Source: Patiria pectinifera
Taxonomy: Eukaryota; Echinodermata; Asteroidea; Valvatida; Asterinidae
Direction: 5' to 3'
Length of the DNA: 64,000 bases
Assembly (NCBI GenBank): GCA_029964075.1
Contig: CM057135.1
Location: 13,790,863 to 13,854,862, forward strand
The translations under genes were made by a program, and so were the position numbers. Within the stretch, counting starts at the first letter, position 1, and each line of letters begins with the position of its first letter. Shown in pieces: positions 11,344-22,347 of the stretch. Under the pieces are notes generated by a model, which was not told the origin of the DNA, ran no database searches, and saw nothing but the letters and a program-made list of their open reading frames with translations.

Positions 11344-11362
11344 TTGGGGGTTCGTCCGGGAA
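11344..11362 (+). other. Primer-binding site of the Gmr1-like element
   Basis: TTGGGGGTTCGTCCGGGAA lies just inside the LTR and closely resembles the proline-tRNA primer site of gammaretroviruses. The tRNA assignment is inference. Confidence 0.7.
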
Positions 11363-11492
11363 CTGAACTGAAAGTCAAAACATTCATCGAAACTTTAACC
11401 CATATCGACGGTTGCTTTGACGAAGATAACGTGTACGGCCTGTATTTGTTTTGTTTTTTTGCATATTCATTGTGATAATTCTCTCTGCAAAA

Positions 11493-12638
11493 ATGAGTTT
11501 CTCAGTTGAAGAGTTTTTAAGCAGACCACAGTTGACGTTCCAAGATGTAGATTATTTGTCTAGAGATGAACCCTGACAGAAAGCCTTGAGATTAAAGTTA
11601 TAGGTGGAGCCAAAAAGGCACATTTAAACGAGTAGTAAGTAAGGCACTCATAGAAAATGGGTATATGGAATCTGAAACCGAACTTTCCTCTAGTCAGCAT
11701 GAATTGGCCACCTTAAGATTACAACTTCGAATGAGAGAAAATGAAAAGGAAACAGAAATACAAAGGTTAAATTTTGAGCGTGAGAGAATGAATCACGAAT
11801 TGAAAATGAAAGAACTGGAACTACAATGGCAGAATAAAACTAGTCATCCTGGCTTTGACTTTGCTAAAAACATCAGGTTGGTCCCGAAATTCGATCATAA
11901 AGAAGTTGCGAAATATTTCACATCGTTTGAGAATTTGGCTCAAAAACTTAATTGGCCAAAAGAACATTGGACCACCACAGTGGATTTGAGGGAAAAGCAA
12001 AAGATGTGTATTCCGCATTGTCAGCAGAGCAGAGCTCAGACTATGATATCGTAAACAAAGGATTTTGAAGGCTTACGAACTTGTGCCGGAGGCTTACAGG
12101 CAGAAATTCAGAAATGTTAAACAGAGACCACAAAATCAGACGTATGTAGAGTTTGCTAAGGAGAAAGCCAATCAATATGATCGATGGACTTATTCCAAAG
12201 AAATACGGAAAGACTTTGAAAAGTTACGTAATCTCATGTTACTTATAGAGTCCAAAAGCTGTCTTCCCAACCAGATCAAAACTCATTTATCAGATAGAGG
12301 AGTAGAAAAACTTGAGGCTGCTGCCATTGTGGTAGATGACTTTGAATTGTCCCACCGTCAGTCTTTTGGTCAGTCGAGTTTTAACTCTCAAAAACGATGG
12401 CATAAATATGGCGGAAATTCAAAACCTTAATACTCGCATTCAAGTCCTGGGTCGGAACAAAATTCCGCCAAGGAATCAGGGCCGAGCTCAAAAGAGCAAC
12501 AGGCTAATCCCGCCAATAATTCGCAGAAATTGTCATAGCGAAATAACAGGCCGATCTGCAGTTTTTGTCATAAACTTGGTCACACTTATGAGACTTACTT
12601 CAAAAAAAAAAGAGCAATGGAGAAGGGTGTTGCTTTAA
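11493..12638 (+). pseudogene. Gmr1-like gag with SCAN-like capsid, decayed
   Basis: ATG 11493 opens MSFSVEEFLSRPQLTFQDVD, then a stop at 11574. A coiled-coil stretch rich in Glu, Arg and Leu (11665-11840) is followed by the capsid: FDFAKNIRLVPKFDHKEVAK, YFTSFENLAQKLNWPKEHW, then after a frameshift near 11990-12060 KAYELVPEAYRQKFRN and EFAKEKANQYDRW. These blocks are those shared by Gmr1 gag and SCAN domains. A CCHC knuckle lies at 12557-12598 in another frame (CSFCHKLGHTYE), but its last cysteine is tyrosine (TAC at 12596). The protein would normally form the particle and bind genomic RNA; at least three lesions make this copy non-functional. Confidence 0.8.
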
Positions 12639-13438
12639 CTGCCAACGTTTCTTCAGGGATATCCCAAATTGATTTGACCCCTTCCATTGATTCAAATCAT
12701 GTTAGCAGATCGGATCTGAATTCATTAGATATTGCCCAAGTTTCATGTCGATCAAGTGTTGGACACAGTGGCTATGAACCCTTTATGTCAGAAGGACAAG
12801 TTTCGTACACTGAAAGTGACGATTCATATTTGATTCACATACTGAGGGAAACGGGTTCTGCCCAACCCTTACTCTTTAAGTATTGTTATTCCCTCTGGTA
12901 GTGACTGTGATAGCCAAAGAAGTGTGCTCATTCGTGGAGTAGGAAGTGAATTTCACAGTGTCCCTCTCCACCAGGTTTACCTGAAATCCGATTTCAAAAC
13001 TGGATTTGTCGATGTAGGCATTGCTCCTAGTGTGCCGATAGAAGGCATTACATTCATTCTAGGAAATGATATTGCAGGATCAAAGGTAGACCCTCAATCC
13101 ACACCATGTGTTCAATTAACGGCTAGTCCTTCCCCAAATCAGAGCGGATTTCAGAAATTTATCCGGGCATATTTCCCGCCTGTGTAACCACTAGGTCCAT
13201 GGCTCGTAAAAGTAGGGAGGACGAATGCTCAAATCAAAATCGGGCCGATGATAAATGTTATGAGTTCGCAGATACATTTTGGACCTGTATTGAAAATGAG
13301 GTACCTCCGAATCGCAACCGCACTCAAGAGAGTTCGAAAGATTCTCATTCCATGCCTGTAGAGTTCAGTAGAACTAGGCTAATTTCAGAGCAAGAGTCAG
13401 ACTCAGAGTTAAGTAGGATAGGTAGTTCGCCCTTATAG
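12617..13438 (+). pseudogene. Gmr1-like aspartic protease region, catalytic Asp lost
   Basis: The frame 12617-12901 ends in HILRETGSAQPLLFK, where the retroviral-type protease active site D-T/S-G is expected. Here the codon at 12848-12850 is GAA, so the triad is ETG. After a frameshift the conserved C-terminal block follows (12924-13187): VLIRGVGSEFHSVPLHQVYL, FVDVGIAP and ITFILGNDIAG, the flap/ILG strand of the family. 13199-13438 is a polar linker ending at the palindrome insertion point. It would process the gag-pol polyprotein if intact. Family assignment comes from position and the ILGNDIAG block. Confidence 0.75.
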
Positions 13439-16400
13439 TCCCTGGGATAGGGCCATTTAATCGCAACATTTTATGATTAATCTTAATAATATTTTCCATT
13501 GTAGGGTACCTTGGGACATCTGAAAATGGTGCTCTTAAGTTGCACAGCCGGTATTTTTGCCTTCCAGCTCCAAAAAACTGATATTTTGGGGGCTTATTTT
13601 TTGAGAAGCGGCTAAAATCATATATTGGGCCTCTGCTCTCTCCAAAATGGTCCCGTCGTAACCTGTTTGCACTTTTTACCATCCTGATAGGATGGGTAAA
13701 CAAGAAAAAATATGGTTGGTCACAAGTTTATCCGTTTTCGTGTTCCCAGGGCATATATTGCTTTGCGGACACCCCCCAAATCCTTCTACTTTGCCCTGTT
13801 TGGGGACAGGAACGAGTTTGAAACTCACACTTATTCCAAAGATACACTTTTTCTTTGTAATTTAAAAACTGCCTGAGGCCACAAGCTTTAATTTAAGTGG
13901 TAGATAAGCTTTCTGTCTTGAAAATTGGGCTCGCCATGGCCATTTTTGCTTCCCCTACCCCTAAATCACTCAAACGGCTGTATAGTGGTTGGCATAGCAA
14001 ACCTATTATGCATTTTATGATAACAATGCCAAATTTGGTACAGAGATAGACCAATATCATATCAACAAATGTGGATATTAAAGCATCGCAGATCTGGCCC
14101 GTGATGGCCGTGGGAGCCATCATTTTAAAAGTGCTGAGTCATGCTGAGTCAGCACTTTTTTTGTAATGCGTTTTCTCGTGCAATATGGAGGCTAACAGGT
14201 TTTTCTGCCTTTTTTCTACACGCTTGGATGGGTAACAGGCATAAACAATGGATTTTCTTTCAATACCTTATTGAAAATAACTAAATAATGCCTGCCAGGT
14301 GATGTCAGGCCTGGCTACACCTGCAAGAATTGTACTGCACTGTAATGTAGAATACAGACGTATATGTTGTCCTACACAAAGTTAGTTGGGAATTCAAGTT
14401 CTGACTCGCCAAAAATGACGTCCTGACAATGTTTAAGACCATGCACTATCATAGCAGGAATGGGTCTGACAAAAACCTTGCCACACAAATAAAAATCAAC
14501 TGATTTTAGCCACAAAAAATGCTGAATCAGCATTTTTTTTAAATGCAATTCTGTTTCAAGCTCCGGTGAAAAAAAATATGTCTAGGTCATTTTTATCACC
14601 GTTAACCTTAGTTTCCGTAAACAGACTTGCTCGTAAAATGCAGCGATGGTGATTCTTTGTTATATATGGGGTGTCGAGGGACAAGCTGACTAAACGTTGG
14701 AGGGGGTGGGGGCGGGGTTTGGGCTGTCAACAATATCTATGCATGTTCCTAATATGTTGCATTTGTTGTCTATTATGTACAAATAAGTGAAAATATGTCA
14801 TGGGAACACCATTTGGGGAAAACTTACGGAGCACAATTATAACAATATATATTTGCTTAAAGAAAAGGTCTGTATGGTTGCAGACCAGTAAATAAACTTC
14901 CATAGACCCCAATGATAAGTGCTCCCACTTCAGAAATTCAGGAAAAATACTCAGCTTATTTCATTATCTTTCATTTTCTTTTCAATTTTTTTGGGGGGTC
15001 AACCGATGACTTTTAGGAGAAATTTCCATCCGAAGATGATCACCCCTGAAAATAGTCCTGAAGCCCATCGCCATTATGAAAAACGATGCCTACACTCCAT
15101 TGCAAAATAGAGCGCTTTGCCCCAATTTATCCAAATTGAACGGAACTACAAACTCACAGTCCTGTGCACGGCTCCCGCCCATATTTTTTACAAACCCTCA
15201 AGTTCATGGCCCACAGCATGCTCAAATACTGAAGATTTTGAGGACATGCAAATCGTGATTTTGCCGGGGTAGGCAGTTTCGGACCGATTTACTGGTCAAC
15301 GACCATGCACTGGCTGGGATAATTGTTTCGGGGGGGGGGGGCAGAACATGATCCCGCCTCCCCCCACGATCCTCCCTCCCCCGGGGCCATGTCCAAATTT
15401 CTCGGATTGGTTTGTATAATGTATTTCATTAATTACACGTTTTTAGTGCAGCCCGGGCATGTTGGTCAGTGACAGGTCCAACTTAACGAAGTCTTACAGC
15501 TACAGAAACCTTTTGAAATTGCTTCCACACAACGAAATAAGCAAAACGAATACAACCAATGGATTATGATATTTTAGTTGGTTTAGGAAAAACGGATGAC
15601 AAAATGTGGCATAGTAGGGACACCCTGCAAACTGACCTCCCCCAACGGTGGATTAAAGGGGGAGGATGGGGGGGGGGGGTTGGGGGGGGAAACGGGGCCA
15701 CGCCCCCCTTTGTTTTTAGTTACGTCGCTCAAAAAGGCTATTGCGTACACCGCCCACAAAACTCAACAAAAACAATAAATCTGTACCCACTCCCCTTGTT
15801 TTCCATATGAAACACAATTCTTTTTTTGGGGGGGGGGGGGGGATCTAGTTGAAGAAAAAAATGTGTCCAAAAATTTCTTCCCCAGATTTAATAGAAAAAC
15901 ATGGGGAGGAGGTGCACATTTATTGTTTTTGTTGAGTTTTGTGTGTGATGTATGCAATACATGTAGCTGCCTTTTTAGCGACGTTACTAAAAAGAAAGAG
16001 GGGCGTGGCCCCATCCCCCCTCCCTGCCCTCCCCCTTTAATCCGCCGTTGGGGGAGGTCAGTTTGTGGGGCTTCACCCCCACTATGCCACTTTTTGTCAT
16101 CCGTTTTTTTCCCCAAACCAACAGAAATGTCATATCTCTAATTTATTGGTATCATTTTGCTTATTTTGTTGTGTGGAAGCAATTTCAAAAAGTTTCTATA
16201 GCTATATAAGACTTCGTTAAGTTGGACCCGTTTACCATGCATACCCGGGCTGCATTAAAAAACGTGTAATTAATTAAATACATGTACAAACAAATCCATT
16301 TTTCTATGGACAGATTGGACACGATCGGGAATGTGGGGCATTGCCCCGGGGAGGGAGGATCGTGGGGGGAGGTGGGTTCATGTTCGCCCCCCCCCCCTGA

Positions 16401-17894
16401 AAAAAATTATCCCTGTGCGTATATATTTATAGATTATAGGCCTATTCTTTTAGCAAATGTACATTGTACCGGTATAACTAAATGTGCTGTGTAAGTTTTC
16501 CCTAAATGGTGTTCCCATGACATATTTACACCCATTTGCACATACTAGACCACAAGTGCGCATGTACTAGGAATTCGATATGCATAGATATTGTTGATAG
16601 TCCAAACCCCGCCCCCTGCCCCCCCCCACCCCCTCCAACCTTTAACCACGTTTTCCTTCGACACCCCATAAATCACCATCGCTGCATTTAACAAGCATGT
16701 CTGTAAACGGATACTATGGTTAACTTTATGAAAATGACCTAGCAATCTTTTTTGTTCACTTACATGTAAGCTTGAAACATAATTACATTTAAAAAATGCT
16801 GATTCGGCATTTTTTGTGACTAAAATCAGTTGATTTTTATTTGTGGGGCAAGGTTTTTGCCAGACCCATTCCTGCTATGATAGTGAATGGTCTTAAACAT
16901 TGTCAGGACGTCATTTTTGGCGAGTCAGAACTTGAATTCCCAACTAACTTTGTGTAGGACAACATATACGTCTGTATTCTGCAGTACAATTCTTGCAGGT
17001 GTAGCCAGGCCTGACATCACCTGGCAGGCATTAGGCCCCTATTTAGTTATTTTCAATAAGGTATTGAAAGAAAATCCATTGTTTATGCCTGTTATCCATC
17101 CAAGCGTGTAGAAAAAAAAGGCAGAAAAACCTGTTAGCCTCCATATTGCACGAGAAAACGCATTACAAAAAAGTGCTGACTCAGCATGACTCAGCACTTT
17201 TAAAATGATGGCTCCCACGGCCATCAAGTGCCAGATCTGCGATGCTCCAGCTTTCACATTTGTTGATATGATATTGGTCTATCTCTGTACCAAATTTGGC
17301 ACTGTTATCATAAAATGCACAATAGGTTTGCTATGCCAACCACTATACAGCCGTTTTGAGTGATTTAGGGGTAGGGGAAGCAAAAATGGCCATGGCGAGC
17401 CCAATTTTCAAGATAGAAAGCTTATCTACCACTTAAATTAAAGCTTGTAGTCTCAGGCAGTTTTTAAATTATAAAGAAAGTGTGTATCTTTGGAATAAGT
17501 GTAAGTTTCAAACTCATTTCTGTCCCCAAACAGGCCAAAGTCACAGGATTTGGGGGGGTATCCGCAAAGCAATATATGCCCTGGGAACACGAAAACGGAT
17601 AAACTTGTGACCAACCATATTTTTTCTTGTTTACCCATCCTATCAGGATGGTAAAAAGTGCAAACAGGTCACGACGGGACAATTTTGGAGAGAGCAGAGG
17701 CCCAAAATATGATTTTAGCCGTTTCTCAAAAAATAAGCCCCCAAAATATCAGTTTTTTGGAGCTGGAAGGCAAAAATACCGGCTGTGCAACTTAAGAGCA
17801 CCATTTTCAGAAGTCCCAAGGTACCCTACAACAGAAAATAATATTAAGATTAATCATAACATTTTGCGATTAAATGGCCCTATCCCAGGGACTA
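13436..17894. mobile_element. 4.46-kb near-complete palindrome inserted in the Gmr1-like element
   Basis: The outer ends are TAGTCCCTGGGATAGGGCC and its reverse complement ending at 17894. A 3-bp duplication TTA flanks it (13433-13435 and 17895-17897). The arms match as reverse complements over about 2 kb each: for example 14690-14750 pairs with 16560-16640, and 15440-15660 pairs with 16020-16270. The centre is near 15850 with under 100 bp unpaired. Shorter hairpins (AAGTGCTGAGTCATGCTGAG and its partner) occur in both arms. G and C homopolymers differ between arms. No transposase is seen. A TWA-type 3-bp duplication fits PIF/Harbinger mobilisation, which is inference. Confidence 0.85.
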
Positions 17895-17897
17895 TTA

Positions 17898-19088
17898 GTG
17901 AAAAGGATGCTGAACAAGTAACAGTTTGTTACTTTAAGTCGGAAACTGGGGTGCTTGTGCGAAGATGGCGGCACCCTGAAGTTCCCGCTGATGATGAATG
18001 GGGTGTAATTTATCAGATAGTAGTTCCCCCGTCGTATCGTGCAGAAATCATGAGCATAGCTCATGAACTGCCAATGTCTGGCCACCCTGGGGTGCGCAAG
18101 ACACAAGATAGAATTATGCGCCATTTCTTTTGGCCAAAGCTGTACAAAGATATCACCGAGTTTTGCAGAACATGTCATACTTGCCAAATTGTGGGCAAAC
18201 CAAACCAAAAGATTCCAGTTGCCCCTTTGATCCCAGTTCCTGCTTGTGGGCAGCCCTTCGACAAAGTCATCACTGACTGCGTTGGTCCCTTACCTACAAC
18301 AAGGTCAGGTCACGAGTATATCTTGACAATCATGGATGTATTAACTAGGTATCCAGAGGCAATCCCTTGCGGAAAATAACTGCTTCTGCTATTTCTGACG
18401 TCCTTGTAAAATTCTTCACTAGAATGGGTTCACCGAAAGAAGTTCAACATGATCAGGGTTCCAATTTCACAAGTACTTTGTTCAAGCAGGTTCTGCAGTC
18501 TTTAGGGATAAGTCAGTCTATGTCGTCAGCCTATCATCCACAACCACAAGGTGAATTAGAAAGATACCATCAAACATTGAAGTCCATGATTAAGAAGTTT
18601 TGCCATGACCCACAAGATGATTGGGATAAAGGTATTGATTTCTTGTTATTTGCAACTAGGGAAGCTCCATGTGAGGCCACAGGGTTTAGCCCATTTGAGT
18701 TGGTTTTCGGCCACGAAGTCCGTGGACCGCTAAAGTTAAGGAGAGATTGTTGTCACCAGAACCAAAATCAGAAGAAAATGTTCTTCATTATGTGTCAAAT
18801 ATGAAAGAGAGAATGAATGCAGCATATGAAATTGCTCAGACTAATTTGGCTCAGTCTCAAACACTCATGAAGTCAAGATTTGATAAAGATGCACAAGATC
18901 GAAAATTTGAGAGAGGTGACCAAGTTTTGGTATTTCTTCCAGTACAAGGTGATGCTTTACGTGCAAAGTTTAGTGGCCCTTATCAAATTGAGAAGAAACT
19001 AAGTAGTGTAAATTATGCAGTAAGGACACCTGATCGTAAGAAATGTAGACGAGTATGTCATGTAAACATGTTAAAAGAAATATCGTGA
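17898..19088 (+). pseudogene. Gmr1-like integrase (HHCC, DDE, GPY/F), frameshifted
   Basis: The zinc-binding HHCC domain reads AHELPMSGHPGVRKTQ and FCRTCHTCQ (about 18057-18188). The catalytic core has all three acidic residues: VITDCVGPLP (about 18268), QHDQGSNF (about 18450) and GELERYHQTLK (about 18552). A frameshift near 18370 lies between the first and second. A second frameshift near 18750 leads to the C-terminal chromatin/DNA-binding part with the GPY/F module (KFSGPYQIEKKLSSVNYAV, then CHVNMLKE). It would insert the cDNA into the host genome. Its placement upstream of RT defines the Gmr1-type order. Confidence 0.88.
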
Positions 19089-19217
19089 GACAAGAAAGTT
19101 CAGTTGTTGTGGCAATCATTGATTAAGCAGATGAGGAAGTAATTGACTTGCAAGTTGAAAAGGAAAACTCTGTACCCGGTTTACAAGTCTCTGCCATTAT
19201 GACACAAAAAATCTGAA

Positions 19218-20611
19218 GTGTTGAGCAATTTGGAAACCATGCTCTACCACTTGGCAGTTGACCGGCAGACAGAAATTGTTAAAATCATTAACTCTTTCGA
19301 TTGCATTTTTACAGATAAACCAGGGCGTACGTCAATGCTTTTTCACGATGTAGATGTCGGCGAAGCCAAACCAATCAAGCAGCATCCATACCGCCTCAAC
19401 CCCACTAAACTCCGGGCTGTCATTGAAGAGATTAAGTATATGTTAGACGATGATATCATTTTACCTAATCAAAGCCCTTGGAGTTTTGCTTGTTCCAAAG
19501 GAAGATGGTTCACAAAGATTCTGCATAGACTTTCGAAAAGTGAATTCTGTGACAAAAACCAATTCCTTTCCCATACCGAGGCTGGATGATTGCATTGACA
19601 AAATTGGCCATGCTACATATGTCAGTATATATAATTTGCTTAAAGGCTACTGGCAAGTTCCACTTACTGAAAGAGCAAAAGAAATATCTGCTTTTACCAC
19701 GCCAGACGGCCTGTATGCTTGTAATGTAATGCCATTCGGCATGAAAAATGCCCCAAGTACATTCTTTAGATTAATGAGTCGAGTAACTGCTGAAGTTGAA
19801 GGTTACGTAGTATACATCGATGATGTAGTAATTTATTCAAATTCATGGCAACAATATGTTGGCAGAACAAGATCCTTGTTTAAGAAGTTGTCTGCAGCTA
19901 ACCTCACAATCACCCAAAGAAAAGTGAAATTGGCAAAGCAATGTAACTTACACCATGGTCATGACGTTGGAAATGGGAAAATGCTACCGAAAAGTGCTAA
20001 GGTTCAAGCAATGTACAACTATCCAACACCTCCAAACAAGAGAGAACTTATGAGGTTTCTAGGCATGACCGGTTTCTTTCGGAAATTCTGACCAAATTTT
20101 GCAATGGTTGCCTATCCATTGACATCACCTTTTGGCTAAAAGTGTCACATTTCAGAGGTCATCTTAATGCCAGTTAGCTTATGATAAGTTAAAGGAAATG
20201 ATGGCAAGTAAACCTGTTCTCATGATAGCCAACTTTGACAAGCCTTTTAAATGGCTATAGATGCAAGCGATGTTGGTGTAGGGTGTGTTTTGTTTCAAGA
20301 GGACAACCAATGTTTCGATCATCCAGTTAGTTATAACTCTAGAAAACGTAACAAACATCAAAAGAAGTACTCAACAATCGAAAAGGAAACATTGGGTCTA
20401 ATTCTAGCAATTCAGCATTTTGAGATCTATTTAACCGGACCCTTACCTGTCAGAGTGTATACTAATCATAATCACTTGACTTACATCAACAAATTCAAGA
20501 ACAAGAGCCACAGGCTCATGAGATGGAGTGTTTCTCCAAGGTCATAATCTTGATTACCATCACATTCCAGGGAAAGAAAATGTTGTGGCAGACTGTTTGA
20601 GTAGATGTTGA
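19218..20611 (+). pseudogene. Gmr1-like reverse transcriptase and RNase H, with active-site losses
   Basis: RT starts with FDCIFTDKPGRT and VGEAKPIKQHPYRLNP, then frameshifts near 19490 into PKEDGSQRFCIDFRKVNSVT. Motif A, normally FDLLKGYW, reads YNLLKGYW: the metal-binding aspartate is asparagine (AAT at 19633). MPFGMKNAPSTF and YIDD (19813-19824) are intact. After a stop near 20090 the RNase H begins MAIDASDVGVGCVLFQ (20251) with YSTIEKETLG, but the third acidic residue, usually in YTDHN, is asparagine (YTNHN). The end is PGKENVVADCLSRC with a stop at 20609. These substitutions and frame breaks make it inactive. Confidence 0.9.
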
Positions 20612-20619
20612 CATTAATT

Positions 20620-20713
20620 ATGCACTTACAATCAGAGATCGTACAATAATTCGGTACGGAATAATGATGCACTTACAATCAGAGATCGTACAATAATTCG
20701 GTACGGAATAATG
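20620..20713 (+). repeat. Perfect 47-bp direct duplication
   Basis: Two identical adjacent 47-bp units begin ATGCACTTACAATCAG, eight bases after the pol stop. It could be a 3' untranslated duplication of the retrotransposon. Confidence 0.9.
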
Positions 20714-21376
20714 ATGCTGCGTTCTCCGTATCATTGTTGTCATGCTAAATTACGGAGAATTATGACCATAGAATCATCATTTTTTTAACCCCATGCGTAC
20801 GGGAAGCGGTCATGGCCGCGGCCGCTAATCCTCATTGGAATGCAGTTGCCAGCTGTGGTATGCCGTGGCACTAGGCTAGTGGGTAGTTTCACAGCTGCTG
20901 CTTTTGTGCAGTCCCGCTACCACAAAAAGGCTATGCAGTCATGTAGGCCACTTGCTCTATGTGTGGAGGAATGTCCCCATTACACCCCGTCCTTAAGGAG
21001 TTAATTAATAAGTGATGAATTCTGTGAATGAATGCAAGAGATGGCCTATGCCAGTCTCTAAGATGTAAATGTTTCAAGTTTACTTATATTTAACCCTAAC
21101 CACCCAAAGTCCATCAAAATCCATTCCCATGTTTTGGGGGATTTTGGGGGATTTGGTCCAGTCAGCTTCACTAAATGGTGGTGGAGTCTGGTGGACTTGG
21201 TCCAGAAGGCATGGGGAACCTCTGGTGGAGTCTGATGGATTTGGTCCAGTAAAACAGCAGAGATTTTCCTTTTTAAAAAGTTGCTGGCAGGTTGTGGATT
21301 TGTGATGATTGCCTCAGTGCAAATGCATGAGACAACATGGTTTATGTACATAATGAGATGCAAATGTGTACACTAT
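20714..21376. other. Non-coding stretch with a short minisatellite
   Basis: Three spaced copies of GGAYTTGGTCCAG with the surrounding GGTGGAGTCTG lie at 21149-21249. I looked here for the missing 3' LTR of the Gmr1-like element and could not align it. Confidence 0.5.
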
Positions 21377-22010
21377 ACAGGGTGTATAAAAAAAAGTATA
21401 CACTTAGAGAAATGTATCTAAAAAGGATGTTTTATAATTTTTCCAAAATTTGTCACTAAATATTGATGGACCAAGGTCTCACGCTTTAATTGCCACCGTG
21501 TCAATCTTCAGCTGTCTCGCATGAGTGAACACTAGCTATTTACTTTCACCAGATTTCAATTGGCTTGCGCACAAAAGTGAAATGGTTTCAAGTTTGGACT
21601 CAAGTTGCGCCTTCCTCAAAACATTAACAACAGCATGACCTTACAAGTCAATGATTAGGCCTAATGGTACTCGTCATGAGGGAATGCAACGTTTGCACTT
21701 TATGCATGCACGATTCAGTCTTCGACGTGGCCACCATTTCTTTGCACACAGACTTCTGCCCTCCTCAGCATGTCAATGATTTTCGTCATTATCGTCCTGG
21801 CAGAAGAAACGGACAATTTAGGCGTGCCTGGTGGGCGCAAGATGGGGCACCACCACACAAGAGGAGGATCGTGACTGAACGTCTCACTGAATTGTTTGGC
21901 GATCGCTTCATCGCATTAAAACCGGCCCGTCGAGTGGCCCCCAAGATCGCCCGATCTTACCCCATACTGGACTTTTTCTTGTGAGGCCATGTTAAGTACT
22001 GGTAGACAGG
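21377..22010 (+). pseudogene. Tc1/mariner (IS630-type) transposase remnant with left terminal repeat
   Basis: The left end is TA followed by CAGGGTGTATAAAAAAAAGT, a typical mariner-type terminal repeat. The coding remnant has WWAQDGAPPHKRRIVTERL, the second catalytic aspartate block, and IALKPARRV. The third block, WPPRSPDLTP, is found only in an overlapping frame, so a frameshift separates them. LDFFL is followed by a TGA where tryptophan usually stands (LDFFLWGH). The first third of the transposase and the right terminal repeat are missing. It would normally cut and paste at TA sites. It is inactive. Confidence 0.75.
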
Positions 22011-22347
22011 CCCTTTGTAAGATTTATCTGGGGGGGGGGGGCAGTTTATACTCTTGACTGCTGGCCTTGTTTGTTTCCAGCTTATGTGTAAGGGGTTTTG
22101 CTCCTCCATTATTTGTGTAGGGGGTTGCAGAATCAATGAATGGGTTTTTTTTTTTGTAAAAAGAAAACAGATGTCATATTTTTAAACATTGAATTGTGTT
22201 TTAGGTTATTTGGTCAAGTATTTAACAAATTATGTAATGTTACATAAAATAATGTAACCTGTGATAACAATATCAATACAGACGTTCCCTATAAATATGA
22301 GCTCTCGCTGTAGTTCCCCACCAGTCTGTCATAGTCTGTGCTGCTGA

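Larger units (their letters stand above)
9261..20611 (+). mobile_element. Gmr1-like Ty3/gypsy retrotransposon with INT upstream of RT, internally interrupted
   Basis: Order read from the sequence: 5' LTR, primer-binding site, SCAN-like gag with zinc knuckle, protease, integrase, reverse transcriptase, RNase H. Ordinary Ty3/gypsy elements have integrase last. The copia-like order is the known signature of the Gmr1 group described from deuterostomes, and the SCAN-like capsid fits the proposal that vertebrate SCAN domains came from this gag. A hAT-like element (9625-11062) sits in the LTR and a 4.46-kb palindrome (13436-17894) sits between protease and integrase. No matching 3' LTR was found after 20611, so the 3' end is either lost or too diverged to see. 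All reading frames are damaged. Confidence 0.85.

Noticed and set aside
15559..16141. Overlapping open frames with Gly/Pro runs
   Set aside because: They arise from G and C homopolymers in the arms of the palindrome and mirror each other.
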